Shown here: positions 50,046 through 63,600 of the stretch, piece by piece | Layout: every line of letters begins with the position of its first letter | How positions within the stretch are numbered: the first letter of the stretch is position 1 | NCBI RefSeq assembly: GCF_004027225.2 | Contig: NC_044283.2 | Coordinates: 13,658,992 to 13,722,991, forward strand | Source: Strigops habroptila | Lineage: Eukaryota > Chordata > Aves > Psittaciformes > Psittacidae | Length of the DNA stretch: 64,000 bases | Direction: 5' to 3' | Position numbers and translations under genes: made by a program | Notes under the pieces: generated by a model | Seen by the model: only the letters and a program-made list of their open reading frames with translations | What the model was told of the DNA's origin: nothing | Databases searched by the model: none

Positions 50046-53000
50046 GTAAGTGTGCATTCTGTTTAAATAGGTCTATTTATTTTCTGATTTATAAAGTGAA
50101 CTGCTTAAAGATCTATAGGCATAATGACTAAAACCAAAACTAGATTGCTTATTAATTGGCTTACTGTAAGATAGTTATGATGAAGAATAGTGCTGTAAAA
50201 GCACCATTTTCTTCTTAAATAAAATGAGACTCAGAGTTTGAAGATTTCTGGCTCTTAGGCATGAGTTCTGAAACAAAACAACCTGGCAGTCTGAGTCTGA
50301 CACCTTTTAAGGGCCCGCGGAGTAGGTTTCTGAAGTGGTTCCTGCAACAGCAGAATACTAGATGCAGTGATCCAGGTTTTCCCTTTCACTCTGTGACATT
50401 ATACCTACCTGTTATCACTAAGGATACAGTCAGTAGCATCAGCAGGACCTGGAGGAGGTCTCTTCGTACTCTGGAATGTGAATTCCAGATGAGGGACATA
50501 ATTGAGAGCACCATGTCAAGGGATAGCACCACAGGATTTGCTTTTCTGAAACAAAACGGTAGGCTTCTGTTCTGGTAGTTATTGTTCTGTGGAGAAAGTT
50601 TTAGTTCTCTTCAGCCATTAGGAAAAATTCAAAACTTATATCTAAATGAGACAGTGTTAAGTAAGCTTTCCCTTTTAAAGGATCTTCTGAAACCTCACAG
50701 TTTCCTGTGTTGCATTTCTCCAGTCCCTCTGCAGTAACTGCAGTATTGCATGGGGGAGTCAGCCCTGTCTGCGTCTGATCCTGCCACAACCCTGACTAAA
50801 GCTAAGCAGTCAAGGTAGAGAAAATGCAGTCTGAAGCCATCTTGTGTTTAAAGACATTGAAGTCTCAAATCAGTTTAATACCCTTCTTCAAAAGGCTTCA
50901 CAGGTACCAAATAGGAGCGTTATCCAGACAGATGTCCATACCCCAGGAGAAGACAATAGGAACAGATCCATCTGCTGCTATTCCTTAAGCTCAGTCTATA
51001 TTGCAGGAACAGCCTTTCTGAGAAGCAACTTCTAGGCCTGAAAGGGTCTGTCACAGTAATAGCAATACTATACAATCAGTGGTATCAAAATGTGTCCCAG
51101 AGTAAGTTGACAGAAGACTTCTGGCACCTTTTTTTGTCTCCCTGAGGTGGTTAAAAGCAGTATTTTGTTGTTTCACGCAAACAAACAAAAATTTGGCACA
51201 TTTTGTAAGTCTAGGGCCATGAGAGCTATTCATAGTGCCAGTGAAAATGATGCTCGGGGTGGGTGTCAATTCTGTGTGCAAGGTGTATGAGGAACTGCAT
51301 TTCCAAGCAGCAAGCAGAAGTAGTGTACGGCTGCATGTTTTGACTAGCTGTGCTGTTCAATTCCTGTTGGAATAGGTCGTGAACAACACTAGGTGGAGCT
51401 ACCAATTTAGTACTGAAATAACTGCGTTTACTGTATGAAAACTTCATGTGAATGCATAGGCTGAGAAACTGCAAATAATTACAGTAAGAACAGTAAGTAC
51501 CAGTTAATTTTGGGGTGTTATTTGTATTTTATTAACAGTAGTGTGCATAAAATTGAAGCGATAAGAGGAGTAAAAGTTTGTCCAAGCTATTTTGGTTTCT
51601 AAAAGCTCTTAATGTTCTTCTTGTAAACTCCTTTTTAACCAGTTATTGTGGTGATTCTCAGTGATTTTTCGTGCGTGCACACACACACCCACACCCCCCC
51701 CCTCAAATATTAACTAAGGAGAGGAAAAAAGCGTCATTTCCTTTGTTAAACAATAAAATAATCCTCCAAGTCTCATGTGTTGTTGCAGTTGATCCTGCCT
51801 GTAATGGCCAAACTTAAAACAGATAGTACTGTCAAATTCCATACTAGATGGCTTATGCTGTTCCACTTTCTGGATGCAAAGACGATCATAGCATCCATGC
51901 TGTCAGTCTTGCAGTCTTAGCAAATGCCTCACTTGTGTGAAGAGAAAAATTTTGAGGAATTTAATACTGAAAGGCTCTTCTGGAATTTATGTAGGAAGTT
52001 TAACTTTGTTCATGAAAGTTGACTCCTATGTTTTGTCAATCTTGCAATTTGTTTTTCCAACTATAGCACAATGTGTTGATGATGATGCGTTGATGAGTTA
52101 AGAGTGTATGCGTTTTAAAACTTCTTCATAATGTGTTACATCCAGGTTCTCGATTGCTGCTTTGACCTTAATTTTGCAGAGTGTAAACTCTTTAATAATA
52201 GAGATTTTATTTTTGGCATGCGTAAAACATGCCACTACAGGGGGTATGTCTTTAATTCATTTTAGGGGAAGATTTTTAGCAAGGAGAAAGACAACTGAAA
52301 GAAGGCCCTGACCCATTTGATCAAATTTTAAATATTTAACTGAAATACCTAAATTGAGTCCAAAAAGCTTGAGAATTAGTAATTGCTTATTCACCTTCTT
52401 GATTTGACTGTTAGCTGTAAAATATGTGAATGGCAAAATACATGAAACTAATGATGCAGTGATCTAAGCTAGCTGATTTACAGGCCATTGCACCTCTACC
52501 CTTTCCTGTTTATCAGGCTTCATTTGCTTTCTCTTACACCTTGTTTTTCAGCTTTCTGTGATAAGGAACTTTTCTGTTTTGTTCAGTTTATCCTGTCATA
52601 CTTCTCTCCTCTGGATAGAACTTTTGAGAGCTTTGGCAGTACCAGAGATGTGGTATCATCTTCCACTGAAGCATGAGTTACCAGGGAAAGAAAATTGAAA
52701 CTGGCTTGTTAGAAAGACGACTCTGATTTAGAGAGACATGTATAGAAAGAATCTCCTCCTTCAAACTTTTCTCCAAATGTATGGTTATTTCTTCTAATTT
52801 GGCTTAAAAATTGAAGGCAATAATACTGAAAACTTGTGCATTCTCTACAACACACATTTTAAGGAAAAATAATAAATAATGGAAACACTGAATGAGTAGC
52901 AAAGATTATGAGTGACTCATGTCACTTAACAGCTTTGTATGTATCATTACTTTTATTTAACATTAGAACCCTGTCTTAAAAATAACTCAGATAATTTTAA

Positions 53001-54839
53001 TTATTTTCTTGCTGGCTTCATAGACACGTTTCAAACCTAACGAAGCCCTCTGGGTGTCATACTCAAGATCAGTGAACACATTCAGTGGCAGGGTCTTTTG
53101 TCAGAAACATGTAGCTACATGGTGGGACGCTGTATCATCACTGTTCCTGCTAATAGTAGCTGTCTCTGAGCTGTCACTTATGATGTTGTTAACTGCACTC
53201 TCTTTCCAAGAATCTTTGGAAAGAAGTGAAACTCAACAGTTCAGCCTTAGGACATCTCAGGCTATTTGAAAATTAGTTAATTCGTATCGAAAATGTACAA
53301 TACTTAAAAACAGCAATGGTGAACATATTTGGATATTGGTTTGTATCTGGTTTATGATTTATCTCAAGGACTTCCTCACCAGCTTTTTCAAGTAGGCTTA
53401 TTAACCTTCATAATGGTGTTTAGAAAGCATGTATGGGGTATAGTTCTTGAGGCAATGTATAAGAAAAATAAGCAAGGACTTTCTCTTAAAACAGAACTGA
53501 AACTTCTTTTTAGTTTACTAGATAATCACAAGCATAACTTTAAATTGATGAGTAAGCATGGTAAATACTGGATGTTTATATATTAGAAAATTATCCCTGC
53601 TAAGTTGTGATCTTTAAGGACTTTGCCAGCAATGTTACATTTGGCTAATGCATATCTTTAGTGAGTTAGTGATGAACAGTACCTTAAGAAAAGAAATTAC
53701 TAGTTCAGGTGTTTCTGTGCTGCCTGTTCTGTAGCTGAAACTTCCTCACGGACTTTTAAAAAAATAATGTTTTAAATATGTTGTTGGGGAACATTTTCTC
53801 ATTTGAGTAGATAACTTTTTACCTTGGATTTATGTCAAACAGCGTTTGGATTGAAAAAAGCAGTAAATCAAAGTGCACAAAACATAAGTATTGTTTAAAT
53901 TTAGTAGTTAAATAAGAAATAAAATAATTAAAACATATTAGGTGCCCAAAGGGAAAAAGTTAAAAAATGTCTGCTGTATTTCCAGCTAAGGTTATACATA
54001 CATGTACATATGTGCATATACTAACACAGTTAAGTGTGTGTATGTGGGAACATTTATGTATATATTTGTAAGACAATATCTGCAGGTGGTAAGTTGAGCA
54101 TATCTCTGCTCAAACAGTACATATCAGTATTTTATAACTGGTTTATTTCAGCTTATTGCTTCTCTCTCTTTTGTACTACGTTGTTGGAGGAAAATCAAGT
54201 TTTTCTGCTTGATTTGGTGTCTTTATTGAATCAGTAAGCAGAAAATATTTTATGCACCAGCAGAAAGAGTTACTTGTTCCAAAAACTGGTGTAATGCCTC
54301 CATCAGCTCTGGTTCCTCATGCTTTGCCAGCAAAACAGGATCACAGAAATGATGGGCTAGAAGGAGCACGGCTGACATATTCAAAAAGGGAATGATTAGG
54401 TCATTCTACCACCATGTTTTGCTTACTTTTAAATATTTCTTTCAGTGGAGATTCCATATCGTCCCTCTGCCTTTTCCTGCTTCCTTTTCTGTGCTAGTTT
54501 ATTTTGGTTTCTCCTCAGTCTCTTCTAGAATCAACACTTACAATATATTTGGGTTTTTGTCCTTTGATTGTACTTTTTCCTCTCCTTTGGATGCTCTCCC
54601 AGTTGGTGTTGCAGTGAGGTGCTGAAATGAAACAAATCTGAGGCCTTGCTCAGAGCTAAGGATAGCAGAAATATTACCTTCGTTTGGAATGGATTATACT
54701 GCATTTATGCATCCCATTGTAATGACTATTTATGCAATAGCATTGTTGTAATGTTTGGTTTATGATCCAGTATGATCCCAGATGACTCTCTAAAGAACTG
54801 TTCCCTAATCAGTTGTTCCCCATTCTCTGTGGGTTCAGA
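50046..54839 (+). other. STX18: STX18 intron 2, proximal part
   Basis: Intron 2 spans 50,046-59,170 (9,125 bases). This part holds a CA/C-rich simple tract at about 51,671-51,713 and otherwise ordinary intron sequence. A 105-codon open frame at 50,261-50,578 has no recognisable domain and no convincing acceptor. Confidence 0.6.
51671..51713. repeat. CA/C-rich simple repeat
   Basis: A gtgcgtgcac start leads into (ca)n and then a run of eight or more C. Confidence 0.8.
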
Positions 54840-55510
54840 TAATTGTTCCTGCTGCAACAAAGAGCCTCTGACCGTTCCTTATTCAAATTCTTCATGTCAT
54901 TTCTCCAGCTTGGCAGTGTTGTTTTGAATGGAAGTCTTGTTCTCTTGATACAGTTTTAATTTGCTTAGCTTTATGCCTCTGCAAGTTTAATAAATTTATA
55001 CTCCATTCTACTGTCTGAGTTGTTAATGTGAGAGTATTAAATAGCATCAGATTCAGGACAAACCTGTGTGGAACATAACTCAGTGTGTCCTTCTGTTTGG
55101 GTATATGACTACTCCAAGTTCAGCTTTTCAAACAGTTGCACGTCCATATGATACTTATTTCTTCTAATTCATTTATTCACTGGTAGCTTATGAGAATGTC
55201 ATGGTAGATGGTAACAAAAGCCACACTAAAGAGAAGATGTATAGCAATAATTGCTTTTCAGCCAACCATAAGACCTGTTACTGAATCCTAGAAGTAAATT
55301 ACATTGCATATGTCTTATTCTTGATGTATCTTGGCTACTGGTTATCTTTTCGTTCTTTCCTAAGCACTTAAAAATTGTTTGATTATTTGTGCCTGTATTT
55401 TCCTAGGCTGAGTGGTCTATAATCCTCGGGTTTGTTTGGTTGTTTTTTCCTTAACCCTATTTTTTAAAGATAGTTGCTACACTTTATCTTTTCATCAACC
55501 TAAGCACTCA
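54840..55510 (-). mobile_element. Ancient CR1 LINE, reverse-transcriptase-region fossil, minus orientation
   Basis: Although heavily mutated, landmark blocks occur in the order expected of a reverse-complemented old CR1: 'tctgcaagtttaataaattt' (54,977-54,996), 'agcatcagattcaggacaaa', 'gcttatgagaatgtcatggt', 'acaaaagccacactaaagag', 'cttggctactggttatcttt', 'gctgagtggtctataatcct' and 'tattttttaaagatagttgc'. These belong to the 3' half of the polymerase open reading frame. Numerous substitutions and indels leave no coding capacity. The limits are approximate, and the sequence up to about 55,600 may also belong to it. Confidence 0.75.
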
Positions 55511-58500
55511 CTTAGCCTCCCCCAGTTCTTGGCAGTGGGGATGCATCCTTCCATTTGATGCATTTCCTATTTTATTCCGAGGCCTGGACTCCTGTCTCTG
55601 CACACTCTGTGGACGTGCATATACCCTGGTCTTTTTTGGAAGCCAGTTAGTTCCCTTCAAGAGCACCCCTTCGGCACACAGATAGGAGGGATATGTGCTT
55701 CACCAAGTTTATCTTCACCATTATCCCAGGAAGCACTGCCCCTTCAAGGTACACTTGTGCCATGATCTGGCTTGCATAGCACTCTTTCTTAGACACTCAT
55801 TCACTCAAGATCCTGTTATTAATATATTGTCTGGCACTTGTTATTAGTGATGAAAATATCAACAAATAATTATGTTGGTTTTTTAATAATGATGGAGGTA
55901 CTAAATTGAGGCCAGATGATTTAGAAGCAGTAAGCTAAAGGGAATAGTAACTGCAGCTTACAAGTGACTTTAGTGATGAAAGTTAATGCAAAAAACCCCC
56001 AAACCAATAAACATCTAGAATTTATTCATATTCTGTGTATAATTTTATTTCTCTACTGAGCTAACAAGCCAACACCACATTCTTAGTTGTTTCTCTAAGT
56101 AATATTGCAGAGCAATCTCTTGTTATCATTGGCATCCCTTGCCAGGTGTGTCTCATCCAGCACTCGACCCTTTTCTGATTGAGTCCCTACATGCTGTGTT
56201 CCTTTAGACTTGTCAGTAGCAATCAGACCTAATTTGCACTTTCTTTCTTCTGCTGCTTGTGTTTGAGCTCAATGAAGAGCTCATGAAGCAGCTAAGCTGA
56301 TGTCTTAGTGCATTGCCTATTCTTCCCTTTCATCAAAGGCAGAACTGCAAATTATCGTAAAGCAATTTCTACATGAAAACTACTAGTTCAGATGAATTAT
56401 TTTTCTGTTCTTTTTTAGGTTTCCCTTTTCTATGCAGTTTAACCTCCTCATTTTTCTAGACTATTGAAGATTGCCTACTTGATAGCCACTTAAGATAGTA
56501 TCTTACGATTCACCCACCTTCTTAAAAATCACAAATAACCCAAGTTGGCTTCCAGCCCAATTTCTCATTAAGCTTTCTCTTATTGATTAGGATAAAAATC
56601 TGGAAGAATTTCTTTTTCCCCTTCTTCCCTTATCTGCATGCATTAGCCAGTGCATGTCTTGGCTAATTCTTCTGATTGCTTCTGAAAAACCTGGTTGCTT
56701 GACCGTTCTTGATTTAGTGATGTGTCAGTCCACTGCTATGATACTGCCACTGCACTTCTGAACAAGTGTTTGTATCTCTGACATACAGGGGACAGATGCT
56801 TTTTTTTTTTTTGTTGTTGTTCAGTTGGGTTTTGTTCATTTTTTGTGTGTTTTTGTTTTGTCTTGGCCCTTTATTCTTTTAAAATGAATGGTTCTATTTA
56901 TGGTAAGGCTAAAGGATGGTGAATAAATGGATTTTTAGTAAAATCTCCACGTGCAGATTTACTGAGGAGTGCAGTGGGGATTTCAGTACTCTGTTAGTAC
57001 TAGTGGATGCCATATGTATTTTGACATAATGGGATGTGATTGTATGACTCCCTTTTTGCCTTGCCAGAGAGGTTGGGTTTCAGGTAATCTTGCCTCTGAG
57101 TGACTTGAGCAGCTCTTACTCGAAAGTGTTGGTATCGGACACTATACAAGCTGTAAATAGTTAAAAAATGATAAGTATTCTATTTCTTGTTACCTAAATT
57201 AGCTGTATTTTTCTGCTTTTGAAGCTGTGAAGCTCCTATTTAAGAATTTAATCTACCATATTTTTGTATTAGCAACTATGAAAAGTAACTGAACAACTTG
57301 TTTCCCAATGTTAAAGTTGTTGCAGTTGTCCTCAGTGTATCACTATATTACTACTAGTTATACTGTTAGTAAAAAATAAAGCATGCCTGAGGCAAGTTTT
57401 TTCATATGTATTTCTAAGTCTGATTTAAAAGAAAATTCTGGTTTGTATTTTGTAATGTTTATTTTACCCTGTAGTGTTAAAAAGTGCATGGAAAACATAG
57501 AACTCTGCAAATGCCACAAAGCTGGGCAGGGTGCAAGAACCTAGGTGTATAAAGACGAGAACTTTGTATCTGTTCAGTAGCAGACCAACCAGAACTTTTA
57601 CTGTTGTAATCTGAAATAGAAGAGTGAAGATTTTTTTGCTTCATCAGGGGGCCATCATGAGGCCGTTACTCCATCCTCATTTTCCATCTGAATTTATGTG
57701 CCTTAACATGCTTGAGTAACTCTCTAGGCAGGGCTTGCTGAACAATGTTATGCATGAACCCATCCTCGATGATCATAATGGTCCCCTTCTGTCTGGGCCT
57801 GTGCAAATATGGGTGGAGAAATGGATTTTCTGGCTTTACACATGCTAAGAACTTGCTATGCCACAGAGTAGTAGTAAAAAGACCCATCTCTATAAGCTTG
57901 CAAAAGGAGTGGGGGAGAGGTATGTCCTCATATTTAACAATATGATTTATCTTACACTGCCTATGTAACTATCAATGTATCATCTTAACCAGGCTGTGGA
58001 AAGCCTCTCCATCAGATGTCTCTAAAATCAGACAATTTCAAACCTTTCGTCATTCAGAAGCTGCTTTCTCAGAGAGTGCAGATTAAAGCTTGAAAACCCA
58101 GTGATTACAGCTGTGAAGGGGATTTTGCCACAAATGTATGAAACCGATCTATCCTGACCAAAGGAGAGCAATTCAGCTAGTAAAATATAAATGGAAACAC
58201 TATATCTGTTTCTGTATGTTTTCTGTAAGTTCTAAAAAATAATTTTATAACATTTAGAATAGTTTTAACTGGGGTGAGGGGTGGGGAGGGAAAGCTGTGG
58301 TATTTAGATGTCAAAGACATGGCAGTGTTGGAAACAAACAAGTTTATTAAGTATTGTAATATTACTTCCAATTAGTTTGTGTTATTGCTTGCTGGCTAAT
58401 CTGTGCTTGTGTACTAGCTGGCCAGCAAGCAGAAACTAATTTTCAAGCCATATGAACCATGTGCTAGAGCTATATTTTACAGCCTCCATTTTTATTAATT

Positions 58501-59170
58501 TAGTACCAAAAAGATATATGAATCCTATTAGAAAATATTAAATACATAATGAATCATCTAAAATAGAAATAAACAACGGGAACAGGTTTTAATAAATCTT
58601 ACAATTGACTTGATAGTAAAAATAATTTTCCAGTGCATTTTCCAATGCATTGTTTTCCAGTGGTGTTCTTTACTTTGGTTTAAATTCACATATTTCACAG
58701 TACAGCTCCTTTAAAAGTGAATCTCGGTATTTAGGATAATGAAAGTAAAACAAAATCCAATTTTTTGTACTTCTTTCAACATTTGAGCTATTCCTTTATC
58801 CTGCTTGTTTTCATGTTTTCAGAATTGAAATATGCTTGATTGGACTAACTACTGAGGGTAATGTTATATTTTGTAGTTGTATCTTCTATCTGTATCTATA
58901 TCTGCTCAGTATTTGGTTGTGTATGACTTGATAGGATATATTGCTCTTTTTACATCTGTTACTAGTCAAAAATGTGTTAAAATATGTTAAAAACCCTCTC
59001 AGCGGCGTTTTTATCAGGAATGGTTATTGTACTCTTTAGTTCTTTTTCCATGAAAATCAATGTTGCAGAAAAGCTTTTGTGGGGATAGTGAATGGGAAGA
59101 AGGTCTAAGGTGTGTATTTGTAGATTTTATGTTGGGGATACCTTCAGTGACAGTTTGTCTTCTTTCTCAG
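55511..59170 (+). other. STX18: STX18 intron 2, distal part
   Basis: Noncoding intron with a poly-T tract at about 56,800-56,812. The end shows a good polypyrimidine tract and acceptor (gtcttctttctcag) for exon 3. Confidence 0.6.
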
Positions 59171-59286
59171 CCATATTATGTCTGAGTATGTGAGGATGAC
59201 AGATACAGAGCGTGATCAGATAGATCAAGATGCTCAGGTGTTTATGAGGACGTGTGCCGATGCCATTCATCAGCTGAGAACAGAAG
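59171..59286 (+). CDS. STX18: STX18 exon 3 (end of codon 78 to first base of 117)
   Basis: Its first base completes Ser78. It then reads [20 protein letters not shown], followed by [18 protein letters not shown], the conserved centre of the syntaxin 18 N-terminal domain. The acidic [13 protein letters not shown] segment is a family hallmark. The acceptor is cttctttctcag and the donor is gtaaac at 59,287. The exon is 116 bases and splits codon 117 as G|CA (Ala). No frame disruption is present. Confidence 0.98.
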
Positions 59287-60399
59287 GTAAACTGAGCAAC
59301 TCTTAAATGCCTTTTTTTTTTTTCCCCTTAGTTACTGATAAAGGCTGATACAATGCTGAATATTGCATGGTGAATCTGAAATGCATCTTGAAAGAGATTC
59401 GTGAAGTCTCATTGCCTTTTTGTTTGCATCTGTGTAATCCCATTCCCTGATTAGTACTATACATAATTGTCTTATGTTAGTGGAAGAGAAGGCAGAGCAT
59501 AGAATTCTATTTATTTGTTTAAATACGTTTATTAGCAAGTGGAAAAAAAATAGTCTTAAATATTTACTACTTGAATAGTAATTTAGCACTGTGGCACAGG
59601 GGCCTGAACCAAAGCTTACTAAATTCTATGGTTGTCTCTTTCTAGCTTGTCCACCTGTAAGGTATTACAAGTATAATCTTCCAAGTTTGGTATAATTAAA
59701 TAACAAAGTCCTGGTAAAGTAACAGCATTTTTGACAACCTGAGTATGGGATCACACCTTTACAACACCATCTTATGAAATCTGTAGAGAGAACTTCTGTT
59801 TTGCCATTTTCAAGTTGACTTGCTGTGTGTGCTTTATCAATATACCAAAGATTTTCATCAGCTTTGAAATGCCATTGAAACATAGTTATAGCATTATTCA
59901 GAATCACTGAAAGTCAGTCATGCATGGGAGCTACATAGCATCAAAATATGAAATATTCATGTATGTGAACTAAAAGGATGCTTGACACAGTAAATCCCAA
60001 AGATTTCCACATAATCTGTACACTAGAGAATGTAAAATGTTAGAAGTTCAATGTTATAAGCAAGTTAAATCTCTAGATCTGTTTTGCTATGCTTAGCTTG
60101 CTGACATCTATACTTGTTTAGAAATCTAATTGACATAATGTGACTCAGTGGCATATCTAACAAACCAATAACATAAATATTGTAATACACTAGTTGTTCT
60201 CAGCTTTCAGTTTATTGTAATGATTTGCTGTTTCACAGAACTTATATTTAAATATAGCTATGTTTAAAATAAATACTAAGATATATATATAAAATGTTAA
60301 TAGGCTCTTGAATATATAACTTGTGTGTCAACTGTAAAGGCAAACTTTCGTGCAGTTCAGTAAAAGGTTAAAAGATTGTATCTTTCTTTTGCATTTCAG
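59287..60399 (+). other. STX18: STX18 intron 3
   Basis: Intron of 1,113 bases with a poly-T run just after the donor (about 59,311-59,323) and acceptor ttttgcatttcag. Nothing else was recognised. Confidence 0.9.
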
Positions 60400-60477
60400 C
60401 ACACAAGGGTGTCCAGTCTGCTCAGGTAAAGGAGCACAGAACAGCCGTCTTGGACTTCATTGAAGATTACTTAAAAA
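60400..60477 (+). CDS. STX18: STX18 exon 4 (end of codon 117 to first base of 143)
   Basis: It completes Ala117 and reads HKGVQSAQVKEHRTAVLDFI then EDYLK. The segment QVKEHRTAVLDFIEDYLK is characteristic of syntaxin 18 and links the N-terminal helices to the region before the SNARE motif. The acceptor is gcatttcag. The donor after the single A of codon 143 is gtactt at 60,478, which is a weak match to consensus. If the donor is not used, the frame reads two more codons and stops at a TAG at 60,483-60,485. The exon is 78 bases. Confidence 0.97.
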
Positions 60478-60580
60478 GTACTTAGTATTTATTGAATGGT
60501 TAAAAATGAATGATTATATTTTCCAAGAAAGAAATCATGCTCTTCTAACCTGAAATTTTGTTTACTGCTATCTTGAACAG
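60478..60580 (+). other. STX18: STX18 intron 4, only 103 bases
   Basis: The donor is gtactt (weak), a branch-point-like ctaac lies at 60,545-60,549, and the acceptor is cttgaacag. The length is close to the lower range of vertebrate introns. Phase agreement on both sides (A|GA = Arg143) supports these boundaries. Confidence 0.92.
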
Positions 60581-60647
60581 GAGTGTGTAAGCTGTATTCT
60601 GAACAAAGAGCCATCCGAGTTAAGCGAGTGATAGATAAGAAGAGACT
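60581..60647 (+). CDS. STX18: STX18 exon 5 (end of codon 143 to two bases of 165)
   Basis: It completes Arg143 and reads VCKLYSEQRAIRVKRVIDKK followed by R, then the first two bases (ct) of a codon that must be Leu whatever follows. The basic RAIRVKRVIDKKRL segment is conserved in vertebrate STX18. The exon is 67 bases and its donor at 60,648 is a consensus gtgagt. With exons 1-4 it brings the assembled coding sequence to 494 bases, about half of the roughly 335-residue family length. The remaining linker, SNARE helix and tail anchor are not found in the following 3.3 kb and should lie downstream of the window. Confidence 0.97.
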
Positions 60648-63600
60648 GTGAGTAGTGCCAAAAAAGTAGTTTAACTTTGCCTTTAGTTTGTAGGACATTC
60701 AACAAAGCTATTACTCATGTTTAGATTCTAAGGAGATTGTTTTAATGGAAATCTGTAGCTGCATGAGCAACTTCTGCTCTCAGCAGGTATATCCAGTATA
60801 TTTACACTTCTGGCATGTGAAGTTATATCTGTAAGTGGCAGAGTGCCAATACAGTGTTGTGCTACTCATTTATGTAAATGTTAAAGCACCAAACCAGTAA
60901 AATGTAGGTTTATAAACCTGTTGAACTTCTACAAATACAACAAAACATTTTCCTGTGTCCCATTAAGTAATATTCTGCACAAAATAATTTAGAACGAAAT
61001 ACTGCTCATTGCTAATATGTCTCAAAGATGCTACTTAAGATACTGTCTGTTTGGGTACAAGAGATCTTTACTTCTCTCTCATGTTCTCTTCTTTTCTAAG
61101 CCACTGTCTTTCTGCTAAAGCAAGTGACCATGTTGTGGATAAATGCTACTTGACATGGCGGGTCTTCATGGCGAGTAGAAACTTGAATATACCTTGTAGC
61201 TGAAACAAAATAGTTTCTGCTTCCTGTTGTGGCATATATTCAGGCTGCTCTTTTAGAGGTGAAAATGTCTGAGAGAAGTTAAAGATGATGTGCTTCCTGG
61301 CTTTCTGGTCTTCTTTTTTTTTTATTTTTACTTGATTTTGGGTATTTTTCAGTCAAGTATCAAGCCCCATACTGCTTTAGTTGCTTTTTCTGCACACTTC
61401 CAGGTGTAAGAATGATAAGGAAAATGAACAGGTTTGCAATTTAATACCTGAAGGGGTTTCCATGTCTTCTCAACCAGCATTATTTGAATTCTAACCTTAC
61501 GTTCCATTATGTACATTTCAATTAAAAAAGAACAAGTTCCAGAACATACACATCAATAAATAAGTTCTTGAGTGTTTTTCCAAGAGTCTATGCTGCTTAT
61601 CAGTTTGGCATTTGGCTCGCTCAGCTATTTACATTGAAACTAGAGAGATGTTTTCAAAAGTCCGTAAGTACATCTTTTTCAGAGTGATTCAGCATGATTA
61701 AGCACAATTAGATTCAGTCAAATATCCTGAGATGTAAATAGTAGCACAAGCCAAAACCAAGTAAGCAAACTACCCCAAACCAGTTCTAAAATTTGCTAAG
61801 AAAGAAAAGGCAGGCATTGGTATTTTTGTAACTCCCAGAACTTCTCAGAAAAAACATACAGAAACAAACTGTGTGATATTTTTCATGTGTAAAAATACAT
61901 AACCTTATCAATATTCTTCACACTAAAGAACTTCAAAGAAAGGTAGCATGGTGCCTGCAGTTACAGAATTGGCTAACAAATGCCAGCTCTTCTGTTTGTT
62001 ATACTCTTCCATTACTGTTTCTATGTGAAATACCAGGTCCAAGATTTCTCAAATGACTAAACAGAGAAAACAACTCAATTTGATGTAGGCTAAACATGGA
62101 GCAATGAAAGAGCTATTTCAGAAGTTAGAACACTTCTTAAATAAAGAGCAATAAAGCATTAAAAAATAACCCAGAAGATGAAGTCCTTTTAGATAATATC
62201 AGAGGATACCTCTTTGCCTCTCTTTATGGATCTAAGAGGTAGAAAACAGATGTTGACCAGGTGGAGTCTGTATCATTGCAGATGTGATGTAATGGCTAAA
62301 TTGTCATTTAAACTTCAATTTAAATAAATTACAGGCATAAACCAATCTTTATGATGACTTGAAGAAAAAATGTCGTTCTTTTCATACGCCTTCAACTAGT
62401 TCATTTGTAATTTCCCCAAGGATTTCTGCAGACATTAATGTGATAATAAGAACATGTTCCATCACTTAAAATCTTAGGCATTCTTTAAATAGTGTATCCC
62501 AGGCATTTTGTTCATTTTTAATTGAAAACTTTGTACATTAGCATACCATGCAAAGTAAGGACAAGAAAGAAGAAAGGAATGCATTTCTTTAAAAGTAAAT
62601 TAATCCTAATGCAGATCTTTTTTCTCCTACAAATTAGTCAAAATATGTATCAAGACAATACCAAAAGGTTTGCAGTAGAAATCTGCTTCATCATGTTTCC
62701 TTTTATACTGATAACCATCCTAAGCTCTTCAGCAAATTGCCTGAATGTTACAATTTTCTTACATAAGTTGCGTTTATGTATTAGCTCATATTTTTTGATT
62801 AAAAAGTTATGCCAATTACAAAGGACTAGTTCCCCAGAATGAAAAGTTGAGAAATAGAAACACAAGCAGCTCTTTCTGCACAGGTCCTTGGTTTTCAGTC
62901 TTTATGTTTATTGGCATTCAAATTCATATCTCGTTTCAAATTGAAATTTCTTTTTCCATTAGAATATCTTGTGAATTATGTATGCAATTATTCAAATCAA
63001 GCTGATATTTTTATTATCTGGGGAACTGGTGTTTTATTAGTATCCAAACTATTATTTGAACTCATGGACATCCAGATAAGTCTTTTTTTCCTCATTATTA
63101 GGCAAATTTGGAACTTGAGAGGGAGGAGATGAGAGTTCTCTTTATGTAAAATCACCAAAAGCCCAGTACTTGCAGAGTTTTTAGAACTCAGAAAGGTTCC
63201 CAGTTATGTTTTTTTTTCTTGTTTAAATAACGTAGTCACTCGGTGGTGACTCATGCATTATATTCTGGTTTTCTGAGGATTTTCTAATTATGGGTTAGAA
63301 TTTAGACACAATACAAAAGAGAGGAACGCAAAATGCAACACCTCCAGTTAAGCAGCAGGGAAGGATTGCAGATCAGAGTGAGATTAACTGTTGATTGTGT
63401 TTGAGAAGGGAGGAAGCGATGAAGGTGGCACAGAAGGTGACTCAGCCCCATTGCTTTTTGGTTTTTTGTTCTTTAGCTTCTCTAACAGCGTAATTGCTGA
63501 GCATTTAACAGTCTACTGTGTGGTAGTTACAGAATTCACTGCAGACCACAGTAAACCACAGAAGTTTACTGGAAAAAGATGTTGCTGCTAATTTAAAGCT

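Noticed and set aside
50261..50578. 105-codon frame in intron 2
   Set aside because: No recognisable domain, no good flanking splice sites, and no agreement with STX18.
54339..54390. 'ggatcacagaaatgatgggc' resembling a CR1 3' tail
   Set aside because: The similarity is too short, and the sequence after it does not follow CR1.
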